From positions 18,501 through 82,500 of the forward strand of contig JAWRVZ010000570.1 of NCBI GenBank assembly GCA_037043235.1: a DNA stretch of 64,000 nt. Direction: 5' to 3'. The translations under genes and the position numbers were made by a program. Below are positions 20,644 through 31,452 of this stretch, piece after piece. This DNA is from Rhodeus uyekii. Taxonomy: Eukaryota > Chordata > Actinopteri > Cypriniformes > Acheilognathidae. Position 1 is the stretch's first letter. Each line of letters begins with the position of its first letter. The notes beneath the pieces are model-generated. The model did no database searches, was not told where the DNA came from, and saw only the letters and a list, made by a program, of their open reading frames with translations.

Positions 20644-22135
20644 TCATTCCCTCCTATTTGGTCTCCATCCTCTCTCAACAAAGTAAATCACCCTGCTCAA
20701 AATATTGTCTCTCTGTTGTTCCTTGATTAGGTATTCATGAGACAGCACATCAGGTGATTCAGATGGAATTATTTCTTGAGGAAGATGAGGCAACAACAAT
20801 GCATGTGACTTGATAGCTTCGCTGCTATGCTTACATGAGTGAAGAACAGCTTCCACGTCCTGCTTTGACACAGTACCAGGTAAGGAAACTTTAGCTGTAT
20901 GACTGGCAACGGCCACTTCTCCAGAATTAGAAGTACTGTCAAGGGGGTGAGTAGACCAGCGAAAGACATCTTGGATGCGGTCCGTACGCACACCTGCCGC
21001 TTCTGCCAGCAATTTATCACATGGAACTCTCGTTAGACGATGGAGTGCGCTAGGGTGCACAAAGGGCTCTCGACTCAGGGCATCAGCAACTACATTTTTG
21101 GGACCAGGTATGTACTTAATATCAAAGTCATATGGTGCCAGTTTAGCAACCCACCTGTGTTCGCAAGCGTCCAATTTTGCTTTGGACAGAATATAGGTCA
21201 ATGGGTTGTTGTCTGTCCAGACTGTAAATTTCTGACCCCTGAGCCAGTGATGAAATTTGTCACAAATTGCCCATTTCATGGCGTACAAATCTAACCTATG
21301 TGCAGGGTATCTTGATTGAGCATAGGTAAGTGACTTGCTTGGAAAAGCAATTGGCCTGGCTGTCATCCCATTACTAGGAACTTGCGACAATACAGCTCCA
21401 AGCCCATTACTAGAGGCATCCACAGAGAGCAGAAAGGACTCGTTGAAATTTGGATGAGCCAACAAGACTTGGTTAAGTAACGCCTGCTTCAATTTGTGAA
21501 ATGAATGACTGCAATCCTCAGTCCAATCTGAAGCAGACAACTCTCTCCGACACATTCGACGTTTCCCTTTTCCACGTGGAGCCTTTCTTCCAGTCATAAG
21601 ATTGAATAATGGTTTTGCAATGGCTGAACAGTCTTCAATGAATTGTTGGTAAAACACTACCATTCCCAGAAAAGATCTAATTTTCTGCTCACAGGGGACA
21701 TTGGTACGCTCAACCATAAGATCATTTACAGTGACTGAAGTAATGGCTTTGACTTTTTCAGGATCAGTAGCAATTCCGTCTCCACTGATGATGTGACCTA
21801 AAAATTTGACAGAACTCCTCAGTAGATGGCATTTCTTCGGAGCAAGCTTGAGGTTATGAGTCTTCAACCGCTTAAACACCATTTCAAGGCGGTGGGTGCA
21901 AATACTAGGACGTCATCTAGATAACACAACAGGCTGTTGAAATTCTGATCTCTGAATATACTCAACAACATACGCATGAAAGTGGCCGGACTATTACACA
22001 GGCCCTCTGGTAAACGATTGTATTCGTATAACCCAAAGGGATATGTAAACGCTGTGACTTTCCGGTCATTTTCATGAACTAGATTAATTATGCCACCAAA
22101 TCTAGGCGGATGGCACGCAATTAAAGGGACTGTAC
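20644..22135 (-). pseudogene. Gypsy reverse transcriptase and RNase H, broken
   Basis: RT begins mid-domain near 22132 (FGGIINLVHEN), directly fused to LTR sequence. YLDDVLVF carries the catalytic Asp pair (about 21905-21935). A frame change follows near 21880, then a 412-residue frame: HNLKLAPKKC, FLGHIISGDG, SFLGMVVFY (thumb/connection), then RNase H with VDASSNGLGAVLS, a TDNNPL block and NVVADALSR. Compared with the 40 kb copy, this one retains about 55 residues of RT connection that the other lacks. It ends at a stop at 20644. Confidence 0.85.
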
Positions 22136-22182
22136 ATGAAAAATAAATGTAGCAAGTGGAATCACATATTTGATCCGTTACA

Positions 22183-22830
22183 CTTGGTCTCGTTTGATGC
22201 GTCTCGGGGAGCCCTATATATTCTGTGATTTTCAAATGATTTGGCCCACTTTTGACGGATTCACACACGAAAACGTCCTAATCCTCCGCCCCCCACATTG
22301 AAAGCAACGTCCTAACCCTCCGCCGCCCCATTGAAGGCAATAGGAAAACGCTTAATTTTTTTAAAAACATTCCCAAATTCAGCGGATCAGGCGTGCTTGG
22401 TCTCGTTTGATGCGTCTCGATGAGCCCTATATATTCTGTGATTTTCAAATGATTCAGCCCACTTTTGACGGACTTACTCGCGAAAACGTCCTAATCCTCC
22501 GCCCCCTACATCGAAAGCAACGTCCTAACACTCTGCCCCCCATTGAAGGCAATAGGAAAACACTTAAATTTTTTTAAAACATTCCCAAAACTCCGCGGAT
22601 CAGGGCGCGCTTGGTCTCGTTTGATGCGTCTCGATGAGCCCTATATATTCTGTGATTTTCAAATGATTCAGCCCTCTTTTGACGGACTTACACGCAAAAA
22701 CGTCCTAATCCTCCGCCCCCCACATCGAAAGCAACGTCCTAACACTCCGTGCCCCCATTGAAAGCAATGGTAAAACACTTAAAAATATGTAAAAAATGCC
22801 CAAACCTCAGCGGATCCAGGCATGCTTGGT
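22183..22830 (+). repeat. Satellite, three monomers of about 215 bp
   Basis: Units start near 22183, 22396 and 22613 and carry the same landmarks in order: ggtctcgtttgatgcgtc, gagccctatatattctgtg, cgaaaacgtcctaa (or caaaaacgtcctaa), C-runs, aaagcaacgtccta, and cggatcaggg. This is the cleanest stretch of the satellite in the window. Confidence 0.9.
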
Positions 22831-23117
22831 GGGCTAGAACTCTTGGTGGGTCAGACTCTCTGGAACTCTGAGTCAGGTAGGAGGGTCTACCATGGTGAAG
22901 GTACAGGCCGGCGCCCTGGTTACCTGAGGCGGGCGCAGAGAGCCCAGGTCGCCAAAACCTAAGTCCATTTAGGTTGACCAGTTGTGTGGTTCTCTGGCGG
23001 CGCGGGCTTGGCTCAGTCAATAATGCCCGGGCTTTAGTGTGGGACTCCCGGGTTCGGCTGGAGACCTGGGGGTCTCTCCGGAGCTTAGTTCCCCGAGGGT
23101 CCTGAAAGTCCAAGGCG
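22831..23117 (+). mobile_element. GC-rich tRNA-like SINE or fragment
   Basis: A GC-rich ~290-bp insert interrupts the satellite at a point where its orientation flips. It has an A-box-like tggctcagtcaataatgcc (23009) and, 41 bases later, a B-box-like gggttcggctgg (23050). Spacing fits a tRNA-derived promoter, but the arms do not fold into a convincing tRNA by eye. A non-SINE origin is possible. Confidence 0.4.
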
Positions 23118-23323
23118 GGCATCAAACGAGACCAATCATACCCTGATCCGCTGAGGTTTGGGAATGTTTTAACATTTTTTAAGCGTTTTCCTATTGCTTT
23201 CAATCGGGGGGGCGGAGGGTTAGGACGTTGCTTTCAATGGGGGGGGGGTGGATGGTTAGGACGTTTTCGCCTGTAAGTCAGTCAAAAGTGGGCCGATTCA
23301 CTTGAAAATCAAAGAATATATAG
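23118..23323 (-). repeat. Satellite monomer, inverted, left of the L2-like LINE
   Basis: The reverse complement of the satellite unit is present up to agaatatatag, where the LINE tail begins. The missing remainder of the monomer (tagggctcc onward) continues at 28357 on the other side of the LINE. Confidence 0.85.
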
Positions 23324-23489
23324 GCAAGGCAAGGCAAGTTTATTTGTATAGCACATTTCATACACAATGGTAATTCAAAGTGCTTTACATAAAGAAGAAT
23401 GATAAAAATAAAACATTAAAAATTATTAAAAGAATAAAAAGATAATACGTATAAAATAAAATGCAAACAGTTCGGACATAGCACAGTGC

Positions 23490-26400
23490 TCAATCTGCAA
23501 ATGCATAGGTAAAAAGATGTGTTTTGAGTCTTGATTTGAATGTGGCTACTGTTGGAGCACACCTGATCTCTTCTGGAAGCTGTTTCCAGCTGCGGCTGGC
23601 GTAACAGCTAAAAGCAGACTCTCCTTGCTTTGAGTGAACCCTTGATCACCCTTGAACCCAGTGACTTGATCCTGATGATCTTAGTGATTTGTTAGGTTTA
23701 TATTCTATGAGCATATCTGCAATGTATTGAGGTCCTAGGCCATTGAGTGATTTATAAACAAGTAACAGAACTTTAAAATTAATTCTAAATGTAACTGGAA
23801 GCCAGTGCAAGGACCTGAGGACTGGTGTGATGTGTTCATATTTTCTGGTTCTGCTCAGAATCCTGGCAGCAACGTTCTGTACGAGCTGCAGCTGTCTTAT
23901 GGTCTTTTTGGGAAGGCCGGTGAGGAGCCCATTACAATAATCCACCCTGCTGGTGATGAAAGCATGAACAAGTTTCTCTAAGTCTTGATTGGAGACAAAG
24001 CATCTAATTCTTGCAATATTTTTGAGATGATAATATGCTGATTTAGTTATTGTTTTTACATGGCTACTGAAACTCAGGTCTGACTCCAAAATCACACCAA
24101 GATTCCTGACCTGATTTTTAGTTGTTTGACCCCTAGAGTGAAGGTATGCGTTCACTTTGAGAACTTCATCTTTGTTTCCAAATGCAATGACTTCAGTTTT
24201 GTCTTTGTTTAACTGAAGGAAGTTTAGGCACATCCAGTTTTTAATTTCATCAATGCATTGACACAGGGAGTCAATGGGGCTGTAATCATTAGGTGATAAC
24301 GCGAGGTAAATCTGGGTGTCATCTGCATAGCTGTGATATGCAATTTGGTTCTTTCTCATTATTTGGCTCAGTGGCAGCATATAGAAGTTGAACAGGAGGG
24401 GTGCAAGTATTGAACCTTGAGGGACTCCGCATGTCATGGATGTCCACTCAGACTTATGGTCACCGATACTCACATAATAACCTCTCCCTTCTAAGTATGA
24501 CCTGAACCATTTAAGGACCATCTCAGAAAGCCCAACCCAGTTTTCCAGCCTGTCAAGGAGAATGTTGTGATCTATGGTGTCAAACGCAGCACTGAGGTCG
24601 AGTAAAACCAGCACTGATAATTTACCTGAATCTGTGTTAAGACGAATATCATTTATTATCTTTATGAGTGCTGTCTCTGTGCTGTGATGTGTTCGGAAAC
24701 CAGATTGAAAGTTGTCAAAGGATCCATTCAAGCTTAAGAACTTGTTCAGCTGATTGAAAACAACTTTTTCAATGATCTTGCCTATGAAAGGTAGATTTGA
24801 GATTGGTCTGTAATTGCTCAATATGATGTTGTCCAGATTGCTCTTTTTCAGAAGGGGCTTAACAACTGCAGTTTTTAGGGAATTTGGAAAAGTCCCAGAA
24901 AGAAGTGAGGCATTTACCACTTCTAGGATATCTGCTTCTAAACAGTTAAACACGCTTTTGAAAAAAGATGTTGGAAGTATGTCAAGGGCGCAGGTTGATG
25001 TTTTAAGGTGCTGTACTGTTTCTTCCAAAATTTTACCATCAATTGCATCGAAAACAGACATAATAGCTACTTTCTGAGATTGTGGTCTGATCTGTTTTAC
25101 CCTAGTGCAGCTCAAGGATGTGCTGATCGCCTTTCTGATATTATTTATTTTCTCAGAGAAGAAGGAAGCAAACTCACAGCATTTGCTGTCTGAGAGCATT
25201 TCACTGGGAATCTGACTTGGGGGATTTGTTAGTCTCTCTACAGTAGCAAAAAGAGTGCGGGTGTTGTTTAAGTTTCTGTTTATAATATTTGAGAAGAAGG
25301 TCTGTCTAGCTTTGCCTAGTTCCACATTGAAAGCATGAAGGTTATCTTTATAGATGTTATAGTGGATTTCAAGGTTTGTCTTTCGCCACATGCGCTCAGC
25401 TTTTCTGCATTGTCTTTTCATATTTTGCACTGCTGTTGAATTCCTCCAGGGTGCTTTTTCCTCCAGGGTCTCTTCTTCCTGACTTTCACAGGAGCAATAT
25501 CAATAACATTCTGAACTTTTGAGTTAAAAGAATCAAGAAGAAAATCAACAGAGTCTGCAGATATGCTTGGTGTTAAAGATATAGCCTTCATAAACAGAGC
25601 ACTAGTATTCTCATTTAAGCATCGCTTTTTGACCGAGATAGATCTAGCTTCAACAGTCGGAGAGATCAATATATCAAAGAAAATACAGAAATGATCTGAT
25701 AGAGCTACATCCTTAATGACAATGGATGAGATGTTTAGACCCTTACTGATAATTAAATCTAGTGTATGTCCACGATTGTGTGTGGGTCTATGTACATGCT
25801 GAGTCAGATCAAAAGTATTCAAAACTGTTAGAATTTCTTTTGCCATTTTGGATTCTGCATTTTCTATGTGGATGTTAAAGTCCCCAGTAATAGCAAGACA
25901 GTCAAACTCTGAGGAAGTTGCTGATAACAGTTCTGTAAAGTCCTCCACAAAGGCTGGAGAGTATTTTGGAGGCCTGTAAATGACTAAAAGTAGAATGCGA
26001 GGAGCACCTTTTAACACAATACCCAAATATTCAAAAGACAAGTAATCACCAAATGACACTTGCTTGCATTGATAGACATCTTTAAATAGAGCAGCTTCAC
26101 CTCCACCTCTCCTAACAGCTCTGCAGACACTCATAAAAGTAAAGTTAGGAGGGGCTGTTTCATTCAGGATTGTTGAACTGCAACTGTCTTCAAGCCATGT
26201 TTCATTTAGAAGCATAAAATCTAGATTGTTTGTGGTTATTAAATCATTGACTAGAAGTGATTTATTTTTAAGTGAACGGATGTTTAAAAGTGCTAACTTA
26301 ACAGTCTTACTTTCTGTCTCTACAGTAATCTTAGTTTGGCGTGTAATATGCAACAGATTAAGTGGGTTTGCCAAACGGTTTGAGAAGGCCTTTGGCTTTC

Positions 26401-26506
26401 TATCACGTAATAAAACTGAAATAGCGAAAGCAACAGGCACACTGGGTTCCCGCTTGTTCTGTAAACATTTGACAAAGTCACTGTTATCATAGCGGGGACC
26501 CGACAC
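23490..26506 (-). pseudogene. L2-like LINE ORF2: endonuclease and reverse transcriptase
   Basis: The endonuclease (26506-25418) is of the APE type, with LLNIRSLKNK, the catalytic Glu in NETWLED, GDFNIHIE and SDHFCIF. Near 25,425 the frame shifts into a 594-residue RT frame (25430-23646): NYRPISNLPF, LDLSAAFDTIDH (first catalytic Asp), GVPQGSILAPLLF and YADDTQIYL (Asp pair, near 24,320). The last ~50 codons (SRSWKQLPEE, FKSRLKTHLF) lie in another frame and end near 23490. The RT motifs look intact. The two frameshifts make it inactive as it stands. Style of the YADDTQ motif places it in the L2/CR1 group. Confidence 0.9.
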
Positions 26507-26509
26507 ACA

Positions 26510-28264
26510 TCACTGAGAGCTTTTATCAGTTGTTTTTGGTTCACCTAGAACAGATGGAGGAGGGTGAGGGCCCTGGCGTTGTGGTAGCAGCCAAAGAGCT
26601 CTCACAGGAGGAATGGGAGGTCGAGCTGGGCCCACAGGCTTTGGTGGTTGTGGAGCTCGCCGCTTTTTTGTTGATGTCTGGGGGCTCGCAGCAAAAGAGT
26701 GGGCGAGTTTGGTTCCAGCATACACCAGTTCCTCCATTTTCTCAGAGAAACACAGCAGAGGGGATGCTGAGGAGAGGGATAACGTATCCGGTGAGAGAGG
26801 CTGTTGCTCTGGTGTTACTGGTGGCTGTAATATGTTGTCCTGGCCCTGGCTGTTTTCCCGAAAGTCGTCCTTGGCTGCTGAAACTTGGAGCAGTTCTAAC
26901 ACGTCACTGTCTATCGGTGAGCTCTCTGGGCAGGGCTCAGTCAGGATTGTGTCCGTGAACAGTGGTTGTTGTGGCTGCGTGGTGTTATCGCTGTCCTTGT
27001 GGGATGTGTCAGCCGCATGTCCATTCAGGTGCTGAAATGAAGTCCTGTTGTCAGCTGTACTCTGTCCGGGTGTGTTTGTGCCATTCAGATTAGGTGGATT
27101 TGCACACACTGCTGAAGGATGATGGAGGGAGAAGTAGATATTGTCCTTTAGCACTCTTGAGCCCAGTTTGTTTGGGCGCAGGCCATCATGTGTGAACAAC
27201 TGTCTCTGACTCCAGAACAGATTGAAGTTGTCGATGAAATTCAGTCCCTTTAAGTTGCAGGTTTTTTGCAGCCATGTATTAAGCCCAAGCAAACGTGTAA
27301 ATCTATTTGTTCCTCTTGCTGGGAGTGGTCCACTGATGAACGACTGAACTTTTAGACTTCTGAGCATTTCAAAAAGTTAATTGAAATCCCTTTTAAGGAG
27401 TTCTGACTGCTCCTTCCGAATATCATTCTTTCCCACATGGATGATTAGACGGTTTGCAGTTTTATATTTCATCAGAATGCTCTTAAGTTCCCTGTTTACA
27501 TCAGAAACTGTTGCTTGTGGTAGGCAGCATGTAGTTGTATCCCTGCTGCTAATATTTCTGATAATAGAGTCACCCACTATCAGAGTCCTGGGCTCGGCTG
27601 CTCTAAGAGCTGAGTGTCGCTGTCTGCTCCACCTTGAGCGGCAGTTAGCATCGGTGTTAGCTGCTGGCTGATTTGATCTGTGTCCGATCATGTTTGGGGA
27701 TTCCTCAACCACATTCATCATGTCTGGAGATTCCTCACTCACATTCATTAACACTTCAAATCTGTTCTCCAGATGTATTGGCGGTGGTAGGGAGCTAGTG
27801 TTTGGGGTAGAGGACGCTACAAAATGCGATACTCGTGACAATCTGATGTCTCGAGTGCCTTTGGGTCTCGCTCACTGTTTGTGCCATCGATTAGTATGTT
27901 GATCAATTTCGGCACTCAGTATGGCCTGTTTAGGAGCATTAGATTCATGGGACTCACCGGCTGTGTGCTGGGGACGTCCATGATGAAGCTCTGTTGTGTG
28001 TTCCGTCTGGTTTGGTAGTCCCACAAGTAGCTTTGTTTCAAGAACTGCAATCCTTTGTAGAAGTCTGTGGCAGTTTGTGCAGCAGGTAGATTCTTCAACC
28101 AGAGGAGGCATATTATTTAGTGTAGGCAGCTGTGTTTTCCCTTCTCCGGAATGTAAGCTGATGGCTGCCGTCAATGGGAGGCTGGTTTGAAAAAAATTCC
28201 CCCTTTTTGTTGCAATTCTTCCAGTTAGAAACTTTGTTGGTGCCAATATTTGTCGTTTGAGCAC
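26510..28264 (-). pseudogene. L2-like LINE ORF1 with SGNH-esterase-type domain
   Basis: Three minus-strand pieces make up ORF1: 28264-27872 (Cys-containing CCTNCHRLL followed by a short coiled coil), 27841-27377, and 27367-26510. The middle piece has the GDSIIRN nucleophile block and HVGKNDIR. The third has the block-V region as HDGLRPNKLG, then a long Pro/Ser-rich tail. In SGNH hydrolases block V usually carries a catalytic His after the Asp (DGLH-type); here an Arg stands there. ORF1 esterases are known in CR1/L2 LINEs and are thought to act with the RNP. Frameshifts lie near 27860 and 27370. Confidence 0.8.
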
Positions 28265-28356
28265 TGTGCTGATTTGCTGAAGTTAAAACTAGGAGATAAA
28301 ATATAAAAGCAATAGAGCAAAGCGCAGAGCTGTAAGCAAGAGCGTCCGAACAGTCT

Positions 28357-28545
28357 AATATAGGGCTCCTCGAAACGCATCAAACGAGACCAGATACACC
28401 CGGATCCGCAAGGTTTTGGGCATTTAAAACTTTTTTTTATGTGTTTTCCCATTGCTTTCTAATGGGGGGGGGCGGGCTTTTACCTCATGTTAGGACGTTT
28501 TCGTCCGTGAGTCATTCAAAAGTGACGAAATTGGCTGACGATTTT
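28357..28545 (-). repeat. Satellite monomer, inverted, right of the L2-like LINE
   Basis: Starts aatatagggctcctcg and continues through atcaaacgagacc, cggatccgc, a G-run and ttaggacgttttcg in reverse orientation. It completes the monomer split by the LINE. Confidence 0.85.
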
Positions 28546-29015
28546 CGAATCAGCTTTTGCACTCCTTAGAGCTTCCGTGACAGATAGTTGTGCCGTCTCG
28601 GTTGAATGGCCCTTCTTGGTTGATGTTCAACTGGCAATTCTGAAAGAGAAAAGAAGACCTGATTAAAAACAACACGCTCAAGAGATTTAGATATGAATGG
28701 TAGGAGAGAGTCTATATTTATCAACCAGTGATGTGTATCAACCATATCTCCATCTCTCTCACACTGGGATTATATCATTGCTTCACTCTCAAAGAAACAT
28801 TTGGATCTTCTGCAGCTCATCCCATCGTCATCATTTTCATCCAACACTGGACATTTATGATGAGTTTTGTTTACTATTGACTCTTTAAGATGCATTGACA
28901 CAAAACGGTTTTTGGTTGTTAATCACTGTTTTATCATCAGTACCAGATGGTTTCTGTGCAATCCTCAGATGTGACATCCTACATAAGGCAAGGTGTTTCT
29001 AGGCGTGTATGACTC

Positions 29016-29197
29016 TTTCAGCCAAACACAATCAGTTTTATATTAAAAATATCCCAAGCTTTATAATGGAAACCAATGGTGCCTTGATTCAAAAAAAAAA
29101 AAAATCATAAAGGGGTTTTAAAAAATGTATATATGTATATATAATTTTTTTATATAATTTTTTTTTTTAATATAACCCTGATTGTGTTTGGCTGAAA
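29016..29197. mobile_element. Small foldback (MITE-like) element
   Basis: A perfect 20-bp inverted repeat, TTTCAGCCAAACACAATCAG at 29016-29035 and its complement at 29178-29197, encloses ~140 bp of AT-rich sequence. CTC borders both ends, a possible 3-bp target duplication. There is no coding capacity. The superfamily is not recognised. Confidence 0.65.
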
Positions 29198-29639
29198 CTC
29201 ACTTGAGTGAACTAAAAACCAACAACGGGTCAAAACTTCAATGCAACAGGAATCATAGGCTACTGTTATTTATGTAAACGTGGCATGAAAACATGTGGAG
29301 AAGCAGGTCTTTTGTTAGCAACACCATTCATCACCTGTACAGGACAGTTAGCATGATCAACTAAAACACGGATGTTCGCTGGATCTTCTTCAACACCGAC
29401 ACTCTTGCTGTAGCAAATCCTGAAAGACATTTAACACATTTTGAGAACGAATACAACTGAACAGTAATTCAGGTCATTTATTTATGTCTCCGCATTTGGA
29501 AGTTTCTGACATGAGCAATAAAGCTTCACCTGAGCACCGCCTGAACAGCCGTCGAGCGACTGAGAGGAAAACTGTAAATATTCCATAACCACAAGTTATA
29601 AGAAAATACCTGCAAGCAGCAAAAAAGGGGCCAAGCACA

Positions 29640-29935
29640 AAAAGTTTGTTTGTGCCGTTGAAAGTTTTGTTTGTGCTGTTTCGGTTAAATATTAAATATT
29701 AAACACTGAATTATTGGCCGATTACGTCATCAGCCCCCCCACATGCTCCAAATTCAACAAAAATGGTCTCGTTCGTTTGTGCTGCTAAAATTTTCGATGG
29801 TTCCGTTTCGGTTTTTGAAATATTAAACATTTTATTATGGAGTCATTCAAAGTTCACTCAGCCCCCCACGTGCTCCAAATTAAACAAAAACAGTCTTGTT
29901 TGTTTGTGCCAGTGTTTTAATATAAAACATTATTG
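29640..29935. repeat. Diverged tandem repeat, period about 128 bp
   Basis: Two and a half units share gtttgtttgtgcc, tttcggtt, aatattaaaca, cagcccccca and tgctccaaatt. The landmark cagcccccc occurs at 29731 and about 29859. A further echo (ttcgtttgtgccgtttcag) lies near 30125. Confidence 0.65.
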
Positions 29936-30390
29936 GGTGGGTTATAAATTCTGGTATTACAATAATAATAGACTGAAATAGATCATTTAGCTGGTCACAA
30001 ATTTATGATTCATGAGCAGTGACTATTTTATTTCTGTTTTTTTGTCATTTGTTCAAGCTCTTACCAGCATATTTCATCTTAGTAAAGCCTTTCGTTTGTG
30101 AACGAAACTTTTCGTTAGGAACTTTCGTTTGTGCCGTTTCAGTTTTTATAATATTCAAATAATATTTGGTCTTTCTAAGGTCACTCAATAAAAGTCAAGG
30201 TAAGATCCATACATTCACTTTTAATCATATTCACTGAACTGTTATTTACCCACCGTGCGCTTTCAGCTTTTGACGGACACAGCGATGTGTGAATGTAACA
30301 AACACCGAGGTTAGTGTTTTTACTTGGTACTCCATGTTCTTATGTGAATAACAGTAGTAATAGTATCACCGTCATAAATACGATTCTCTA

Positions 30391-31108
30391 TGTAACGGAG
30401 TCTTAAGTATTGTTAAATCCACTAAATTGGGGTGACATGCCATTGGCTGTCACTTACGCATTTGCACGCATGACATAGAGGGGCGGAGTTAGGAAGCGCC
30501 AGCAGTTCTCGTGAGTTGTACACCTGGTAAGTCGCATCAACGACTGCTCCGAGCAGATATTGAGTAGATATCAAGTATAAGCGCGCAGACGGACTTTTCT
30601 GGTGCACGCACTTTGTTTCTGTTGTCTTTATGTTCTTTTAAATGTATTATTTGAGAATATGTGTGTTAACCCATTGTAAATTCCTACCCTCTGCTTATTT
30701 CAGTCGGTGTATTGTGCTACAACATCTGTGATTCGACCAATTTATTTGGATTTATGTTAACAGGTAGGCCTATGTTTTATTCTTTCTTTTGGCATGTTGT
30801 GTTAGTTGAACTTGATGCGCGCTGTGCAGCTCACATGTGAGGTGCGTGTGTCTGCGCCATTTTAAGTCTGTGTTACTGTCCTGTATTTCATTTATGGTTT
30901 ATTTAAATTGTTTGGTTTTATGTACTGTTTACTTTTCAATGTTCAAGAATATTAACAATAGTTCTTGTGAGTTGTACACCTGTTAGTGTATTGTGCTACA
31001 ACATCTGAGGCGACCAATTTATTTGGATTTATGTTAACAGGCCAGTAAAGAAAACTAAGGACCATCCAACTGCTTCCAGTGTATTCCATCAAAACAAACG
31101 CAGTCACA
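30391..31108 (+). repeat. 5' LTR of the composite gypsy element
   Basis: The 718-bp LTR begins TGTAACGG and ends AGTCACA. It shares long near-identical blocks with 43609-43880, 44317-44443 and 45442-45754 of the 3' LTR. An internal segment is repeated: gtattgtgctacaacatctg appears near 30710 and 30982, each followed by atttatgttaacagg. Confidence 0.92.
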
Positions 31109-31122
31109 TTGGTGCCGTGACC
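31109..31122 (+). other. Primer-binding site of the composite gypsy element
   Basis: TGGTGCCGTGACC follows the LTR end after one or two bases, the standard place for minus-strand priming. The related copy at 17.3 kb has TGGTGCCTTGAC. The tRNA is not assigned. Confidence 0.6.
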
Positions 31123-31452
31123 TGTTTCTTCGAGATGATTCGTGAAGCGACCGAGGGTTCATCTTAAAGCTTTCACGGGAGTCAGGTGGACACAATCCTG
31201 TTCAGGAACTGATATAGTTGTATTAAAAAAAGGGAAACAAAAGAGAACTTTTTCAGAAAAAAAAAACGGACAATTCATGGTCTAGTACAGTTTCCTGTTT
31301 TGTGTTCATATTTTACATGTACTGATGCACAAAATGAGTGGTTTCGATAAACACCACACTCCAGTTGGTGCAAGTAGGGGTAGAGGATGGGGTTTATTGA
31401 ATGTGCCAAGAATGTGCATTGTAGTTCATTGGACCTGATATTATTATTCAAG

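Larger units (their letters stand above)
19271..22182 (-). mobile_element. Ty3/gypsy retrotransposon, internally deleted (copy 2)
   Basis: The element is bounded by CTTG on both sides (19267-19270 and 22183-22186) inside the satellite. On the minus strand it starts with ~45 bases of LTR (TGTAACGG) that run straight into RT, continues through RNase H and integrase, and ends with the last part of an LTR (CTGTTACA). Gag, protease and most of both LTRs are missing. Pol is close to that of the 30.4 kb element. Confidence 0.85.
23324..28356 (-). mobile_element. L2/CR1-like LINE, nearly full length
   Basis: A 5.0-kb element lies on the minus strand. The 3' end at 23324 is a short (TTGCC)n tail following a conserved 3' UTR, and the 5' end is near 28356. 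Flanks aatatatag (23315-23323) and aatatag (28357-28363) are the likely target duplication, and both flanks belong to one satellite monomer. ORF1 (SGNH esterase type) and ORF2 (endonuclease plus RT) are both present but broken by several frameshifts. Confidence 0.9.
28546..30386. other. Gene-free stretch with a foldback element and a tandem repeat
   Basis: AT-rich sequence without a recognised coding region. Apart from the foldback element at 29016 and the tandem repeat at 29640, I see nothing identifiable. The last bases (TCTA, 30387-30390) are the left target duplication of the following gypsy element. Confidence 0.5.

Noticed and set aside
31387..31452. Start of the Rex1-like LINE protein at 31387
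   Set aside because: That stretch belongs to the host gypsy gag leader; the LINE begins around 31450 with its own ATG at 31453.
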